NCBI RefSeq assembly: GCF_018861145.1
Contig: NZ_JAHKQT010000044.1
Coordinates: 31,615-95,614, forward strand
Reading direction: 5' to 3'
DNA from: Poseidonibacter lekithochrous
GTDB lineage: Bacteria; Campylobacterota; Campylobacteria; Campylobacterales; Arcobacteraceae
DNA: 64,000 bases
This document shows positions 43,687-53,911 of the stretch, one piece after another (position 1 is the stretch's first letter; each line of letters opens with the position of its first letter). The notes below the pieces were generated by a model. It did no database searches. It was not told the origin of the DNA and was given only the letters and a program-made list of their open reading frames with translations. A program made the translations under genes and the position numbers.

Positions 43687-46128
43687 CTATTTAATTTTAA
43701 TTCTAAATGAATTCAGTACAACTATTAATGAACTTAAACTCATAGATAATGCAGCAACTAAAGGAATCACATACCCAAACATTGCAAAAGGAATTGTGAT
43801 TAAGTTGTATACTAAAGATATAACTAAATTTTGCTTTATAAACTTATATGTTTTATTTGAAATTTCAAAGGCATCTTTTAAAGATATTAATGATGAATTT
43901 AATAAGACAATATCAGAAACTTCCATAGAGATATCAGCAGATGTTCCCATTGCAATTGCAACATCAGAGTTTGATAGAGCAACACTATCATTAACTCCAT
44001 CTCCAACCATCACAACAATTTTCCCCTCGCTTCTTAGTTTTTTAATATATTCAGCTTTGCTAATAGGTGTCTGTTTTGATAGATATTTTTTAATATTTAA
44101 CAAAGTAGATATTTTAGATGCAACTTGATCATTATCTCCTGTTAACATTATAACTTCAATATCTTTTTTTTGTAAAAATTCAATTAATTCAAAAGCATAA
44201 TCTTTTACTTCATCAACAAGTTCAAAACTTGCAATTACTTCACCATTAATTGCAAAAACATAGACACTATTTTCAACTTTTAAATCATATTGTATTTTCT
44301 CATCTAAAATAAGATCAAGACTTCCACCAAGTAATTTTAATGTTTTAGATGTATTTGTATTAATAAATTCAGCACTCATACCTCTTGCATCAATATTTTT
44401 AACATTACTTAATTTTTGTGATTTTAAATCATATTTTGAAAGTAAATACTTTTTAACAGATTTACTAATAGGATGAGTTGATGTATCTAAAAGAGAGTAA
44501 AGTAAATTTAGTTTTTGTTTATCTTCATTTAATATTGAAGCTTTTACAACTGAGAGTTCACCTTTTGTTAAAGTCCCAGTTTTATCAAATACTACAGCAT
44601 TTACTTTTGCAAGTGATTCAATAAACTTAGCCTCTTTAAATAATAAACCTTTTTTAGCTAGCTCTGATATTCCTATTAAACTTGCAATTGGAGTAGCAAG
44701 GGCAAGTGCACAAGGACAGGCTATTACGATTACAGAGATTGCTACAATAAATGACTTTTCAAAATGATTAGTCCCTTCATAATCAAACCCTAAATCAAGT
44801 CCAAAAAAATACCAAACAACAAAAGTTAATAAAGATAGAGTTAAAATAGATACAGTAAAACCTTTTGAAAATTCATTTGCCTTATTTTGAATTTGTGGTT
44901 TAGAGTTTAAAGAATCTTCAAGCAATGTAACAATTGATGAAAAAGTAGAGTTTTTAAAATTTTTTGTAACTTCAAAGTGTATTAAATTATTACTATTTAT
45001 TGTTCCACTATAAACAGTATCACCTACTTTTTTAAAAATAGGAACTGATTCACCTGTTAAACTAGCTTCATCAAAAGTACCCTCACCTTTTACAATCACA
45101 CCATCAACAGGTACTTTATCACCTGTTTTAATTTCAATAATATCTCCAATATTTATACTATTTAAAGCTACTTGCTTTTTATTCTCACCATCAACTACAA
45201 CAGCTTCTAAAGGTAGTGAAGATTTTATTTTATCAAGTGTATCAACTGCTGATTTTTTTCCTATTACTTCAAGATATTTTCCAACTAATACAAAAGTAAT
45301 AATCATCGCAACTGAATCAAAATAACTCTCGCCTTTTGCACCGAATAAAATAAATAATGAGTATATGTAGGTTAGAAGTGCACCTGAACTTACAAGGAAA
45401 TCCATATTTAAAATTTTGTTTTTTAGGCCATAATATGCACCTTTAAAAAATACCCATCCAGAATAAAATAAAACAGGTGTAGCTAATAAAAACTCACCTA
45501 TATGAATCATATGCATAACTTCTGGTGTAATTCCTGTAAAAAAACCAGTATATTTTGCAACACTTAACATCATGATATTCATACTTGCAATTACTGCAAC
45601 CATCATTTTTATAAAGTATTCACGTTTTGCCTTTGTTGCTTTTTCATCTGCAATAGAAGAATCATATGCATACGCGTTATATCCAATAGATCTAACTCTT
45701 AATATAATATCAGATAATTTTAACTCATCCCCATCCCAAATTACCTTTGCTTTATTTGTAGTAAAATTTATATTGGCCTCAACTAAACCTTTAGTATCAT
45801 GAAGTATTTTTTCATTTAGCCATACACATGCAGCACAATGAATTCCTTCAATAATCAAGTCAACTTCGTAGAAACCATCTTTATTTATAGTTGTATAGTT
45901 ATTCATAAAGCTATCAGTATCAAATTTTGAAATATCGTCATCATCCAAATTCAAAGGAGGAGTAATAGTTTTATTCCCTAACTTATCATAAAAAGAATCT
46001 AGGCCATCACTTTTAAGTAAATGGTAAACTCCCTGACAGCCTTTACAACAGAAGTTTAACTCATCTTCTTTTATCATAATTTCATTATCAAAACTCAAAT
46101 GACAATGATTACATTTTACTTGGGACAC
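43687..46128 (-). CDS. ccoI: Copper-exporting P1B-type ATPase CcoI/FixI
   Basis: 813 residues. The N-terminus has a Cys-rich metal site (CNHCHLSF...NFCCKGCQGVY), then an HMA domain with GIHCAACVWLN. Eight helices carry the ion path CPC in VIACPCALALATP. The phosphorylation motif is DKTGTLTKGE, the A-domain has SLTGESVPI and the P-domain GDGVNDSVALSNSDVAIAMG. It supplies copper from the cytosol for cbb3 oxidase assembly, not detoxification, as judged from the CcoS neighbour and double metal-binding N-terminus. Starts at ATG 46128. Confidence 0.94.
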   Translation of the reverse strand: MSQVKCNHCHLSFDNEIMIKEDELNFCCKGCQGVYHLLKSDGLDSFYDKLGNKTITPPLNLDDDDISKFDTDSFMNNYTTINKDGFYEVDLIIEGIHCAACVWLNEKILHDTKGLVEANINFTTNKAKVIWDGDELKLSDIILRVRSIGYNAYAYDSSIADEKATKAKREYFIKMMVAVIASMNIMMLSVAKYTGFFTGITPEVMHMIHIGEFLLATPVLFYSGWVFFKGAYYGLKNKILNMDFLVSSGALLTYIYSLFILFGAKGESYFDSVAMIITFVLVGKYLEVIGKKSAVDTLDKIKSSLPLEAVVVDGENKKQVALNSINIGDIIEIKTGDKVPVDGVIVKGEGTFDEASLTGESVPIFKKVGDTVYSGTINSNNLIHFEVTKNFKNSTFSSIVTLLEDSLNSKPQIQNKANEFSKGFTVSILTLSLLTFVVWYFFGLDLGFDYEGTNHFEKSFIVAISVIVIACPCALALATPIASLIGISELAKKGLLFKEAKFIESLAKVNAVVFDKTGTLTKGELSVVKASILNEDKQKLNLLYSLLDTSTHPISKSVKKYLLSKYDLKSQKLSNVKNIDARGMSAEFINTNTSKTLKLLGGSLDLILDEKIQYDLKVENSVYVFAINGEVIASFELVDEVKDYAFELIEFLQKKDIEVIMLTGDNDQVASKISTLLNIKKYLSKQTPISKAEYIKKLRSEGKIVVMVGDGVNDSVALSNSDVAIAMGTSADISMEVSDIVLLNSSLISLKDAFEISNKTYKFIKQNLVISLVYNLITIPFAMFGYVIPLVAALSMSLSSLIVVLNSFRIKIK

Positions 46129-46227
46129 TCATAACTTCCTATCAATATTTTATTATTTTATTAGTTTTGCTTTATTTATTATGTTATATTATGTTATTAT
46201 ACCCTAATAACATTGGAGTGATTCTTA

Positions 46228-47853
46228 ATGATAAACAATATATCAATACTAAAAAACGTTACTATATTATATGCTGAAGATGAAAAAGATTTAAGAGAGG
46301 TTACTCATCAAATTTTAAAAGGCTTCACAAAGAAACAGTATGTTGCAAAAAATGGTCAAGAAGGTCTTGATTTATTTAGAGAACATGAAAATGAAATTGA
46401 CTTAATTATAACTGATGTTAATATGCCAATTCTTAATGGCTTAGAAATGGTAAAAGAGATTAAAAAACACAATTTAAACATCCCAATTATTGTGGCCACT
46501 GCATTTTCAAACAAAGAATACTTATTAGAAGCAATTGATATTGGTATTGACAAATATGTATTAAAACCAATTGATATATCAAAACTATTACAAGTAATGT
46601 CACAATCACTTCTTTATCATGAATTAAAAGATTTATATATTGATAAATTAACTAATCTTCCAAATAGAAATAGACTAAAAAAAGATTTAGAACAAGATAA
46701 AAATATTGAGCTAATGGCTCTTTTAGATATAGATGAATTTTCAACAATTAATGACCTTTTTGGTGAAACAAATGGTGATATTATTTTACATGAATTAGCA
46801 AATCTATTAAAAAATTATTTTGATAGTCCTGACTTTGAAATTTATAGAATGGATGCAGATAAGTTTGCAATCGTATCATTAAATAAAGAATTAGATGTTT
46901 CAACTTTTTATGATCAATGTTGTGCCTTTGCAGATAAAATTGAAAAAGATGCATTATGTATAAATGAGGAAGAAATTGATATTAATATTACTATAGGTAT
47001 TGCAAAAGGTGATGGTTCAAGAGCATATAAATATACTCAAAGAGTTATTAATTATGCAAGAGCTAAACATCAAAGAATTATGATTTATAATGAATCTTTT
47101 AATATTCAAGAATCTTTTGAAGAAAATATAAAATGGGTTAAACAAGTTAAAATTGGTTTTAGAGACAACTTGTTTAAAGCATATTTCCAATCAATAGTAA
47201 ATACTAAGACAAAAGAAGTTTATAAATATGAGGCTTTAATTAGATATATAACACATGATGGGAAAGAAATTGCACCAGCAAAATTCTTAGATGTTGCAAA
47301 AAGAACAAAACTTTATCCTAATATTATTAAAATAATTATCAATGACTCTTTTGAATTAATTAAAAAGAAAAATAAAAGAGTATCTGTAAATGTTTCATTT
47401 GATGATATAGCAAATGATGAAACAACAGCTTTTATATATGAAATATTAGAAAAGAACAAAGAGTATACAAGTCTTTTAGAATTTGAAATATTAGAATCTG
47501 AAGAGATTTCTGATTTTAATGAAGTTACTAAATTTATAAAAAATGTAAAAAAATTCAACTGTTCAGTTGGAGTAGATGATTTTGGAGCTGGATACTCTAA
47601 CTTTAACTTACTAACACTACTAGATATTGATTTTGTAAAAATTGATGGTTCATTAATAGAGAATATTACGACATCTAAAGATTTAGAAATTATTGTAAGT
47701 ACTATCGCTAATTTCTCTAAAGAGTTTAAAGTAAAAACTGTTGCAGAATATGTATCAAGTGAAGAAATTTATGAAAAGATAAAAGAGTTAGGAATAGATT
47801 ATTGTCAAGGTTATTACTTTAATAGACCTGTAGGATATGAAGATATCAAGTAG
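46228..47853 (+). CDS. Response regulator with REC-GGDEF-EAL domains
   Basis: 541 residues. A receiver domain (10-130) has phospho-acceptor D63 in LIITDVNMPIL and acidic YAEDEKD. A GGDEF-like domain (140-290) is degenerate (MDADKFAIVS where GGDEF should be). The EAL domain (310-541) keeps YKYEALIRY, NVSFDDIAND, LEFEILESEEI, DDFGAGYSNF and KIDGSLIENI, so it is probably an active c-di-GMP phosphodiesterase. No histidine kinase is adjacent. Promoter region has AT repeats; TTGGAGTGA precedes the ATG. Its 3' end is 4 bases from gmk on the other strand. Confidence 0.94.
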   Translation: MINNISILKNVTILYAEDEKDLREVTHQILKGFTKKQYVAKNGQEGLDLFREHENEIDLIITDVNMPILNGLEMVKEIKKHNLNIPIIVATAFSNKEYLLEAIDIGIDKYVLKPIDISKLLQVMSQSLLYHELKDLYIDKLTNLPNRNRLKKDLEQDKNIELMALLDIDEFSTINDLFGETNGDIILHELANLLKNYFDSPDFEIYRMDADKFAIVSLNKELDVSTFYDQCCAFADKIEKDALCINEEEIDINITIGIAKGDGSRAYKYTQRVINYARAKHQRIMIYNESFNIQESFEENIKWVKQVKIGFRDNLFKAYFQSIVNTKTKEVYKYEALIRYITHDGKEIAPAKFLDVAKRTKLYPNIIKIIINDSFELIKKKNKRVSVNVSFDDIANDETTAFIYEILEKNKEYTSLLEFEILESEEISDFNEVTKFIKNVKKFNCSVGVDDFGAGYSNFNLLTLLDIDFVKIDGSLIENITTSKDLEIIVSTIANFSKEFKVKTVAEYVSSEEIYEKIKELGIDYCQGYYFNRPVGYEDIK

Positions 47854-47856
47854 GTC

Positions 47857-48474
47857 TTATAACCAACTTGATACAATCAAATTTTTATCATGTAGTTTTG
47901 TTTTAACTCTTGTAATATTTGCAATTGAAACTAATTGTTTTGAAGCCTCTTCTAAATTATCATTTATAATCAAATAATCATAATCTCTAAAATATTCAAC
48001 TTCAGCTTTAGCATTCTTAATTCTATTTTCAATCACTGCTTTTTCATCAGTATTTCTATTATTTAATCTATCTTCTAAAACTTTTAATGATGGAGTTGTA
48101 ATAAATACAGAAGTTACAATAGAATCAAGCTTATTTCGTACTAACTCATGCCCTTGAACATCAATATCAAAAATTACTAGTTTCTTCTCTTCTAAGGCTT
48201 TATTAATAGGCTTTAAAGATGTCCCATAATAATTTCCATGAACAAGTGCATACTCTAAGAAATTATCATCTTTAATATCTTGTTCAAATTCTTCTTTTGA
48301 AACAAAGAAGTAATCAACACCATTAACTTCTCCAACTCTTGGTTCTCTTGTAGTTGTTGAAATTGAAAAGTAGTAGTCATTTATTTCTTTATAAACTTCT
48401 TTTAATAAAGTTGATTTACCACAACCACTAGGTCCTGATAATATTAATATTGCGCCTTTTTTTTCACTAATCAA
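47857..48474 (-). CDS. gmk: Guanylate kinase
   Basis: 205 residues. P-loop LSGPSGCGKSTL, the GMP-binding STTTREPRVGEVNGVDYFFVSKEEF and EYALVHGNYYGTS, and VIFDIDVQGHELVRNKL with IDVQG are all intact. It phosphorylates GMP to GDP. Its start overlaps the acidic protein gene by 4 bases, in a conserved Campylobacterota order. The last residues extend a little beyond the typical end. Confidence 0.97.
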   Translation of the reverse strand: MISEKKGAILILSGPSGCGKSTLLKEVYKEINDYYFSISTTTREPRVGEVNGVDYFFVSKEEFEQDIKDDNFLEYALVHGNYYGTSLKPINKALEEKKLVIFDIDVQGHELVRNKLDSIVTSVFITTPSLKVLEDRLNNRNTDEKAVIENRIKNAKAEVEYFRDYDYLIINDNLEEASKQLVSIANITRVKTKLHDKNLIVSSWL

Positions 48475-49313
48475 TTTTCATCCTTTAATACTAACCTAAT
48501 ATCAATACTCTCACCATGAGAAAGTCTATCAATTGTATCTTGATTGAATTTTTCAAGTAATGGTTTTAATTCTGTAATATTATAATCGCTTAATACAAGT
48601 TTTAAAATATTTTCATTTGAAGTAGGTTCATTTAAATCGAATTCATATTCTTTAACTTCATCTAATGCATCATCAATAATATCTGAGATATCTTTCCAAT
48701 CATTCTTATTCATTACAATTTCATTATGAATAACTTCTTCTTTTAAAATATCATTTATTTTAGATAATTCTGAATTATCTAAAATACCACCATTATTTAA
48801 AGAAGCTAAAGTAACTATACTTTCATCATTATCTTCTTCAATATCTAAATAAACATCCTCCGCTAAGGATTCAACATAATCAGTGATAATAGGAACAGTT
48901 ACTTCTTCATCTTCTTCATATTCATCTTTATGTGTATTATATACATTAGAATCGATATAAGTACTAGTATTTTTATACTCATCATTTTTTAAAGAAATAT
49001 CATCTTCATTTATAATACTAAATTGTTCTTTTAAAATCTCTTGTAATTTTGTAGGTAAAAAAGGTCTTGGAATTATAAAATCTCTTGATTTATCAAAAGG
49101 TAATTCTTCGCTAGAAATTGCACCAAGTTTTTTTGAAAACTGCTTAATTATATTAAACTTATCATCAATGAAATTCTGATCAATAACTATTAAATCATAT
49201 TTTTCATTTACGTCATTTGATTTTGTTATTGTTAAATCAATATTTAATTTTTTACATACAAGTGAAAAAATTTGTTCTATAATTGCTGTTTCACATATTA
49301 ATAGCAAAGTCAT
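48471..49313 (-). CDS. Highly acidic protein with degenerate receiver-like N-domain
   Basis: 280 residues. The first 100 or so look like a receiver fold (LLLICETAIIEQIFSLVCKKL, YDLIVIDQNFIDDKF, GAISSEELPF, FIIPRPFLPTKLQEIL) but lack a clear phospho-Asp environment. The middle is very Glu/Asp-rich (KDEYEEDEEVTVP, VYLDIEEDNDES) and is probably disordered; the end is helical. C. jejuni has a highly acidic protein at this place next to gmk, as I recall. Function unknown. It overlaps both lolD-like and gmk genes by 4 bases. Confidence 0.85.
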   Translation of the reverse strand: MTLLLICETAIIEQIFSLVCKKLNIDLTITKSNDVNEKYDLIVIDQNFIDDKFNIIKQFSKKLGAISSEELPFDKSRDFIIPRPFLPTKLQEILKEQFSIINEDDISLKNDEYKNTSTYIDSNVYNTHKDEYEEDEEVTVPIITDYVESLAEDVYLDIEEDNDESIVTLASLNNGGILDNSELSKINDILKEEVIHNEIVMNKNDWKDISDIIDDALDEVKEYEFDLNEPTSNENILKLVLSDYNITELKPLLEKFNQDTIDRLSHGESIDIRLVLKDEN

Positions 49314-49993
49314 TTTAACTCCTGTAGTATTAAGTTTTCTAGTTTATAAACTTTGTCACACTTATTAGCTAACTCATGCTCATGAGTAACTAGTATTAAG
49401 CCTGCATCGTTATTTTTAATATAATTAAAAAGTGTATCCATCACAATATTAGCTGTTTCTTTATCTAAATTTCCAGTTGGTTCATCTGCAAATATAATTT
49501 TTGGTTTCTTAGTCATAATTCGGGCAATTGAAAGTCTTTGTTGTTGTCCACCACTTAACTCACCAACACCTTGATTTAAAACATGATTAATTTTTAAATC
49601 TTCAAGTAATTCTCCTGATACTTCTTCTCCACTTAAAAGAGTAGCAATATCTAAGTTTTCACCTGCTGTAAAACCTCTAAATAAATAATGTGCCTGAAAA
49701 ATTATACCAAAATCTTCTCTTCTTATATTTAAAAGCTTCTTTTGTTTTAAGGAGTATAAATTTTTATTATCATAAATTACTTCACCAGAAAATGGAGTTA
49801 ATAAAGATGATAAAATATTTAAAAAAGTAGACTTACCACTTCCGCTCATACCTATAATTGCGATTGATTCTTTTTTCTTTAGAGATAATGTAATATTGTT
49901 AAATAGTTCATAATCGAACTTATGAGAGATGTTATTTGCTTGAAGCAAAAGATCATCAGTCATGAGTGACTTTTTTAATTCTTTTTCACTCAC
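49310..49993 (-). CDS. LolD-like ABC transporter ATP-binding protein
   Basis: 227 residues. Walker A GMSGSGKST, signature LSGGQQQRLS, Walker B IIFADEPTGNLD and switch His in ILVTHEHEL. The motif and the short length place it in the LolD/MacB-type group that extracts molecules from the inner membrane. The permease is elsewhere. GTG start at 49993 has AGGA six bases upstream; an internal ATG (MTDDLLL) is an alternative. It lies 33 bases after tsf and continues into the acidic protein gene (4-base overlap). Confidence 0.92.
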   Translation of the reverse strand: MSEKELKKSLMTDDLLLQANNISHKFDYELFNNITLSLKKKESIAIIGMSGSGKSTFLNILSSLLTPFSGEVIYDNKNLYSLKQKKLLNIRREDFGIIFQAHYLFRGFTAGENLDIATLLSGEEVSGELLEDLKINHVLNQGVGELSGGQQQRLSIARIMTKKPKIIFADEPTGNLDKETANIVMDTLFNYIKNNDAGLILVTHEHELANKCDKVYKLENLILQELK

Positions 49994-50026
49994 AACTGAT
50001 CCTTTTATATCGAAGTTAAATATTTA

Positions 50027-51073
50027 TTATTTAGCCATTTGTGCAGCAACTTCTGCAGCAAAATCTTCTTCTTTTTTCTCAATACCTTCACCAAGTTCAA
50101 ATCTGATGTAAGATGTTAATTTAATAGATGCATCAACGTCAGCAATTGCTTGCTCAACAGTTTTTTTGTCATCCATTACATAGCTTTGCGATAATAATGC
50201 AAATCTGCTATCTAATTGACAGTTATCATCAATCCATCTAGCAATTTGTCCTTTGATAATATTATCAATAATTTTCTCAGGTTTACCTTGCTCAATTAAT
50301 GCAGCTTTCATTGCTTCTTTTTCAGTAGCAACTGCACTTTCAGTTAATTGTGATCTTGAAACGAATTGAGGAATATTTTTTAAAGGTTTTTTTAATCTAA
50401 CTAATTCATCATTTTCTGCTTCAATTTCTGCAACGATTGCTTTATTTTCAGACTCTACAAAAGCAGGATCTAAATCAGTATATGCAATTACTGTAGGTTT
50501 CATAGCAGATGCATGCATACATAATGATTTTAATAATGCTGCAGTTTTTTCTTTAGCTGCTTCATCACAAGTTGCAGCTAATAAAACACCAACTCTACCA
50601 TTTGTATGAACGTATGCATTTACAACGTCACCAGTAACTGAAGTAACTTTTCTTGCAACTATGTTTTCACCAATAGTAGCAATTTTTCCGTTTAAGAATT
50701 CACTAAACTCAACACCATTAATAGTAGAAGCTGCTAGTGCATCAGCATCAGCAATTCCATTATCTTGTGCATGAGATACGATCTCTTGAGTTAAGTTTAA
50801 AAAGTTTTCATTTTTAGCAACGAAATCTGTTTGTGCATTAAGCTCTAACATTGTAGCTTGAGTGTTATTGTCATTAACTTTAACAGCAATAACACCTTCA
50901 GCAGCAACATTTCCAGCTTTTTTAGCAGCTTTTCCAAGACCAGCTTCTCTTAGGTTTTGAACAGCTTTATCTAAATCACCTTCAGTTTCATTAAGTGCAT
51001 TTTTACAATCAAGCATACCCGCACCAGTCATCGCTCTAAGTTCTTTAATTAATTTTGGAGTTGCTCCTGCCAT
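50027..51073 (-). CDS. tsf: Elongation factor Ts
   Basis: 348 residues. It exchanges GDP for GTP on EF-Tu. The N-terminal UBA-like domain (KLIKELRAMTGAGMLDCKNALNETEGDLDKAVQNLREAGLGKAAKKAGNVAAEG) and the core TDFVAKNENF are standard. The gene is two bases after rpsB, the conserved rpsB-tsf operon. Full length for Campylobacterota, which carry a longer form than E. coli (283). Confidence 0.98.
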   Translation of the reverse strand: MAGATPKLIKELRAMTGAGMLDCKNALNETEGDLDKAVQNLREAGLGKAAKKAGNVAAEGVIAVKVNDNNTQATMLELNAQTDFVAKNENFLNLTQEIVSHAQDNGIADADALAASTINGVEFSEFLNGKIATIGENIVARKVTSVTGDVVNAYVHTNGRVGVLLAATCDEAAKEKTAALLKSLCMHASAMKPTVIAYTDLDPAFVESENKAIVAEIEAENDELVRLKKPLKNIPQFVSRSQLTESAVATEKEAMKAALIEQGKPEKIIDNIIKGQIARWIDDNCQLDSRFALLSQSYVMDDKKTVEQAIADVDASIKLTSYIRFELGEGIEKKEEDFAAEVAAQMAK

Positions 51074-51075
51074 AA

Positions 51076-51861
51076 TTACGCTTCCTCAGTTTTAACTTCA
51101 GCTTCACCTTCAGTTACAGCTTCAGCTACAACTTCTGCCGCTTCTTCTTCTGATACTGGAGCTTCTTCTTCAACTACTTCTTCTCTTGATGCTTTACCTT
51201 CATTCATTGCTGCAGCCATTTCGTTACAGAATAATTGAATTGATCTAATTGCATCATCATTACCTGGAATTGGTAAATCAACAACATCTGGATCACAGTT
51301 AGTATCTAAAGGAGCTACAACAGTAATTCCTAATCTTCTAGCTTCTTGAATAGCAATTTTTTCTTTAACAGCATCTAATACAAACATCATGTCTGGAATA
51401 GTATGCATTTCTTTAATTCCACCAAGGTATAATTCTAACTTAGTTTCTTTTCTAGTAAGCATTAATGCTTCTTTTTTAGTAAGTAAGTCTAATTGACCTT
51501 CTTCTCTCATCTTTTTGATAATTTCTAATTTTCTAATTGATTTTTTAATTGTTCCGTAGTTAGTTAACATTCCACCTAACCATCTGTGGTTAACGTATGG
51601 CATGTTACAATTTTCTGCAGCTCTTTTAACAGCTTCAGAAGCTTGTTTTTTAGTACCAACAAAGATCATTGTTTGACCTTCAGCAGCTCTATCTCTTACT
51701 ACATTATATGTATATCTGAAATATCTTAATGTTTTTTGTAAGTCAATAATATAAATATTTTTTCTTACACCGAAAATGAATTTTTTCATTTTTGGATTCC
51801 ATCTTCTTGTTTGGTGACCGAAGTGTACACCACATTCTAATAAGTCTTTCATTGTAACCAT
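51076..51861 (-). CDS. rpsB: 30S ribosomal protein S2
   Basis: 261 residues. [40 protein letters not shown]-type [13 protein letters not shown], and [20 protein letters not shown] are the classical S2 segments. The C-terminal 40 residues form an acidic Glu/Ala-rich tail ([23 protein letters not shown]), common in this phylum. AAGGAAATTGTA precedes the ATG. A structured leader lies upstream on the minus strand. Cotranscribed with tsf. Confidence 0.98.
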   Translation of the reverse strand: MVTMKDLLECGVHFGHQTRRWNPKMKKFIFGVRKNIYIIDLQKTLRYFRYTYNVVRDRAAEGQTMIFVGTKKQASEAVKRAAENCNMPYVNHRWLGGMLTNYGTIKKSIRKLEIIKKMREEGQLDLLTKKEALMLTRKETKLELYLGGIKEMHTIPDMMFVLDAVKEKIAIQEARRLGITVVAPLDTNCDPDVVDLPIPGNDDAIRSIQLFCNEMAAAMNEGKASREEVVEEEAPVSEEEAAEVVAEAVTEGEAEVKTEEA

Positions 51862-51888
51862 TACAATTTCCTTGTATATTTTAAATTT

Positions 51889-51983
51889 GGGTTTAGCCTC
51901 TGTATCCCTTAATGTCTAAATAAATTTAGTCACAACCCATACCAGGAATGATACATGTGAGGTTTCTAATACGAAATTAGAAC
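51889..51983 (-). promoter_or_regulatory. Structured rpsB leader (possible S2 autoregulatory RNA)
   Basis: The minus-strand leader can form a stem 51961-51983 (GGTT-CTAAT / ATTAG-AACC with one bulge), a small stem CTAAA/TTTAG at 51916-51929, and an enclosing GGGTT/AACCC pair (51889-51893 with 51934-51938). It lies 28 to 122 bases before rpsB. S2 regulates its own operon through the leader in E. coli; the same here is inferred. Confidence 0.4.
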
Positions 51984-52120
51984 CGTGATTTTATCTAACT
52001 TAAGTTTAATTTATCTTTAAGAGTATATAATTTTTGAATATCACGCTTAAACATTAACTTTTTTAAGTTTTTAGAATAATATCTTTGATAAAATAAATCA
52101 ATTAAAAATAAGGGTTATAT

Positions 52121-53074
52121 TTGAGTTTCCATGATAAATTAACTAACTTAAGAAAAGAGATACATAAAGGTGTTGTAGGACAAGAAGAAATGATTAATTC
52201 AATTCTTATTGGACTGCTTACAAATGGACATATTTTGCTAGAGGGTGTTCCAGGACTTGCTAAAACAACTGCAGTTAAAGCTGTTGCTGATTCAATCGAT
52301 TTAGATTTTAAAAGAGTTCAATTTACTCCTGATTTATTACCTAGTGATATTATAGGTGCGCAAATATATGATATGAAAGAGTCTTCATTTAAAATAAGAA
52401 AAGGTCCAATATTTACAAACCTTTTACTTGCAGATGAAATAAATAGAGCACCAGCAAAAGTACAATCAGCCCTTCTTGAAGTTATGCAAGAAAGACAAGT
52501 TACAATTGCAGATGATTCTTTTAAAGTCGATACTCCATTTTTAGTACTTGCAACGCAAAATCCAATTGAACAAGAAGGTGCTTATACACTTCCTGAAGCT
52601 CAACTAGATAGATTTATGTTTAAAATTGTTGTTGATTATAACAATAAAGAAGAAGAGTATGAAATTGCAAAAAAAGTTACAATGAGCTCTTTTGAACCAA
52701 TAAACAAAATCATAGATAAACAAACCTTAGAAGCTTTAAAACAAGAAGTTTTAAATATTCATATAGATAAAGAACTTGAAGAGTATATTGTAAATATTAT
52801 TGATGCTACGAGAAATCCTAAAGATTATGATTTAGAAGAATTAAGTGATGTTATTCATTTCGGAGCAAGTCCAAGAGCTACAATTGATATGTTTAAAGCA
52901 GTAAAAGCAAATGCATTTATAAGAGGAAATGATTATGTATCTCCTCTTGATATTACGATGGTTATAAAAAATGTTTTAAGACACAGAATTATCTTAACAT
53001 ATGAAGCACAAGCAAAAGAGATAAATATAGATACCGTAATTCAAAAAATCTTAGAAAAAGTAGATATTCCATAA
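52121..53074 (+). CDS. MoxR family AAA+ ATPase
   Basis: 317 residues. Walker A EGVPGLAKTTAVK, Walker B LLLADEINRAP, sensor LATQNPIEQEGAYTLPEAQLDRFMF and the C-terminal FGASPRATIDMFKAVKANA are typical of MoxR. It is a chaperone-like ATPase that works with VWA proteins. The TTG start at 52121 has AAGGG upstream and begins SFHDKLTNLRKEIHKGVVGQE. Operon with DUF58 (3 bases), a small membrane protein and a VWA protein. Confidence 0.95.
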   Translation: MSFHDKLTNLRKEIHKGVVGQEEMINSILIGLLTNGHILLEGVPGLAKTTAVKAVADSIDLDFKRVQFTPDLLPSDIIGAQIYDMKESSFKIRKGPIFTNLLLADEINRAPAKVQSALLEVMQERQVTIADDSFKVDTPFLVLATQNPIEQEGAYTLPEAQLDRFMFKIVVDYNNKEEEYEIAKKVTMSSFEPINKIIDKQTLEALKQEVLNIHIDKELEEYIVNIIDATRNPKDYDLEELSDVIHFGASPRATIDMFKAVKANAFIRGNDYVSPLDITMVIKNVLRHRIILTYEAQAKEINIDTVIQKILEKVDIP

Positions 53075-53077
53075 ACA

Positions 53078-53911
53078 ATGCATCAATCTTTAAAAAAAAT
53101 ACTTATTAAAACTAAAAAACAAGTTTTCTCTGAAATCATTGGAAATAATACTTCACTACAAAAAGGTGAAGGTTATGACTTTTGTGAATTAAAAGAGTAT
53201 GAGTATGGTGAAGATGTAAAAAATATTGATTGGATTACAAGTGCTAAGATGCAAAAACCTTATGTAAAAGTTTTTCATACGCAAAAAGAATTAAATATTA
53301 AAATAGTTAACTTATTAAATGGTTCAACTTATTTTGGAACAATGAAATTTAAACAAGATTTAATAACTGAAGTTGCTAGTACTTTAGGATTTATTTGTGT
53401 AAAACAAGGAGATCCTTTTGCTTCTTATATTGCAAATGAAACTTGTAAAATTTGTACTAAAAAATCTAAGCAAATATTTAATGTAAATCTAATGGCTGAA
53501 CAAATTTATAACTATAATGTTATTGGTAAAACTATTAATTATCCACATATTACAAATGAGTTATTTAAAACAATACATCATAAATCTATAATCTTTTTAA
53601 TAGGAGATTTTTTTGATATTGAAAAACTTGATTTAAAACTATTATCAAAAAAACATGAAGTTTTTGCAATCATTATAAGAGATAAATTTGAAGAAGAACC
53701 AGTTGAATTAGGAAATGTAAACTTCAATGACCCAAGTACAAGTCAAAACTTTGAAGGTATACTGAACTCAAATACAATAGAAGCCTATATAAAAAATGTA
53801 AAAGAGAATGACCACAAACTATTTACACATTTTCAAGACAATGCTATTAGATTTACAAAAATATATACAGATGAAGACCCAATTAAAAAATTAGCAGGAT
53901 TATTAAAATAA
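53078..53911 (+). CDS. DUF58 domain protein
   Basis: 277 residues. DUF58 signature GEGYDFCELKEYEYGEDVKNIDWITSAKMQKPYVKVFHTQKE is at residues 28-70. A VWA-like alpha/beta fold follows (KSIIFLIGDFFDIEKLDL, EVFAIIIRDKFEEEPVELG). No membrane helix. It forms the usual pair with MoxR, function not well known. ATG overlaps the next gene by one base. Confidence 0.93.
   Translation: MHQSLKKILIKTKKQVFSEIIGNNTSLQKGEGYDFCELKEYEYGEDVKNIDWITSAKMQKPYVKVFHTQKELNIKIVNLLNGSTYFGTMKFKQDLITEVASTLGFICVKQGDPFASYIANETCKICTKKSKQIFNVNLMAEQIYNYNVIGKTINYPHITNELFKTIHHKSIIFLIGDFFDIEKLDLKLLSKKHEVFAIIIRDKFEEEPVELGNVNFNDPSTSQNFEGILNSNTIEAYIKNVKENDHKLFTHFQDNAIRFTKIYTDEDPIKKLAGLLK

Noticed and set aside
43796..44128. Plus-strand frame opposite ccoI
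   Set aside because: Shadow of ccoI; composition mirrors the reverse complement of the P-type ATPase motifs.
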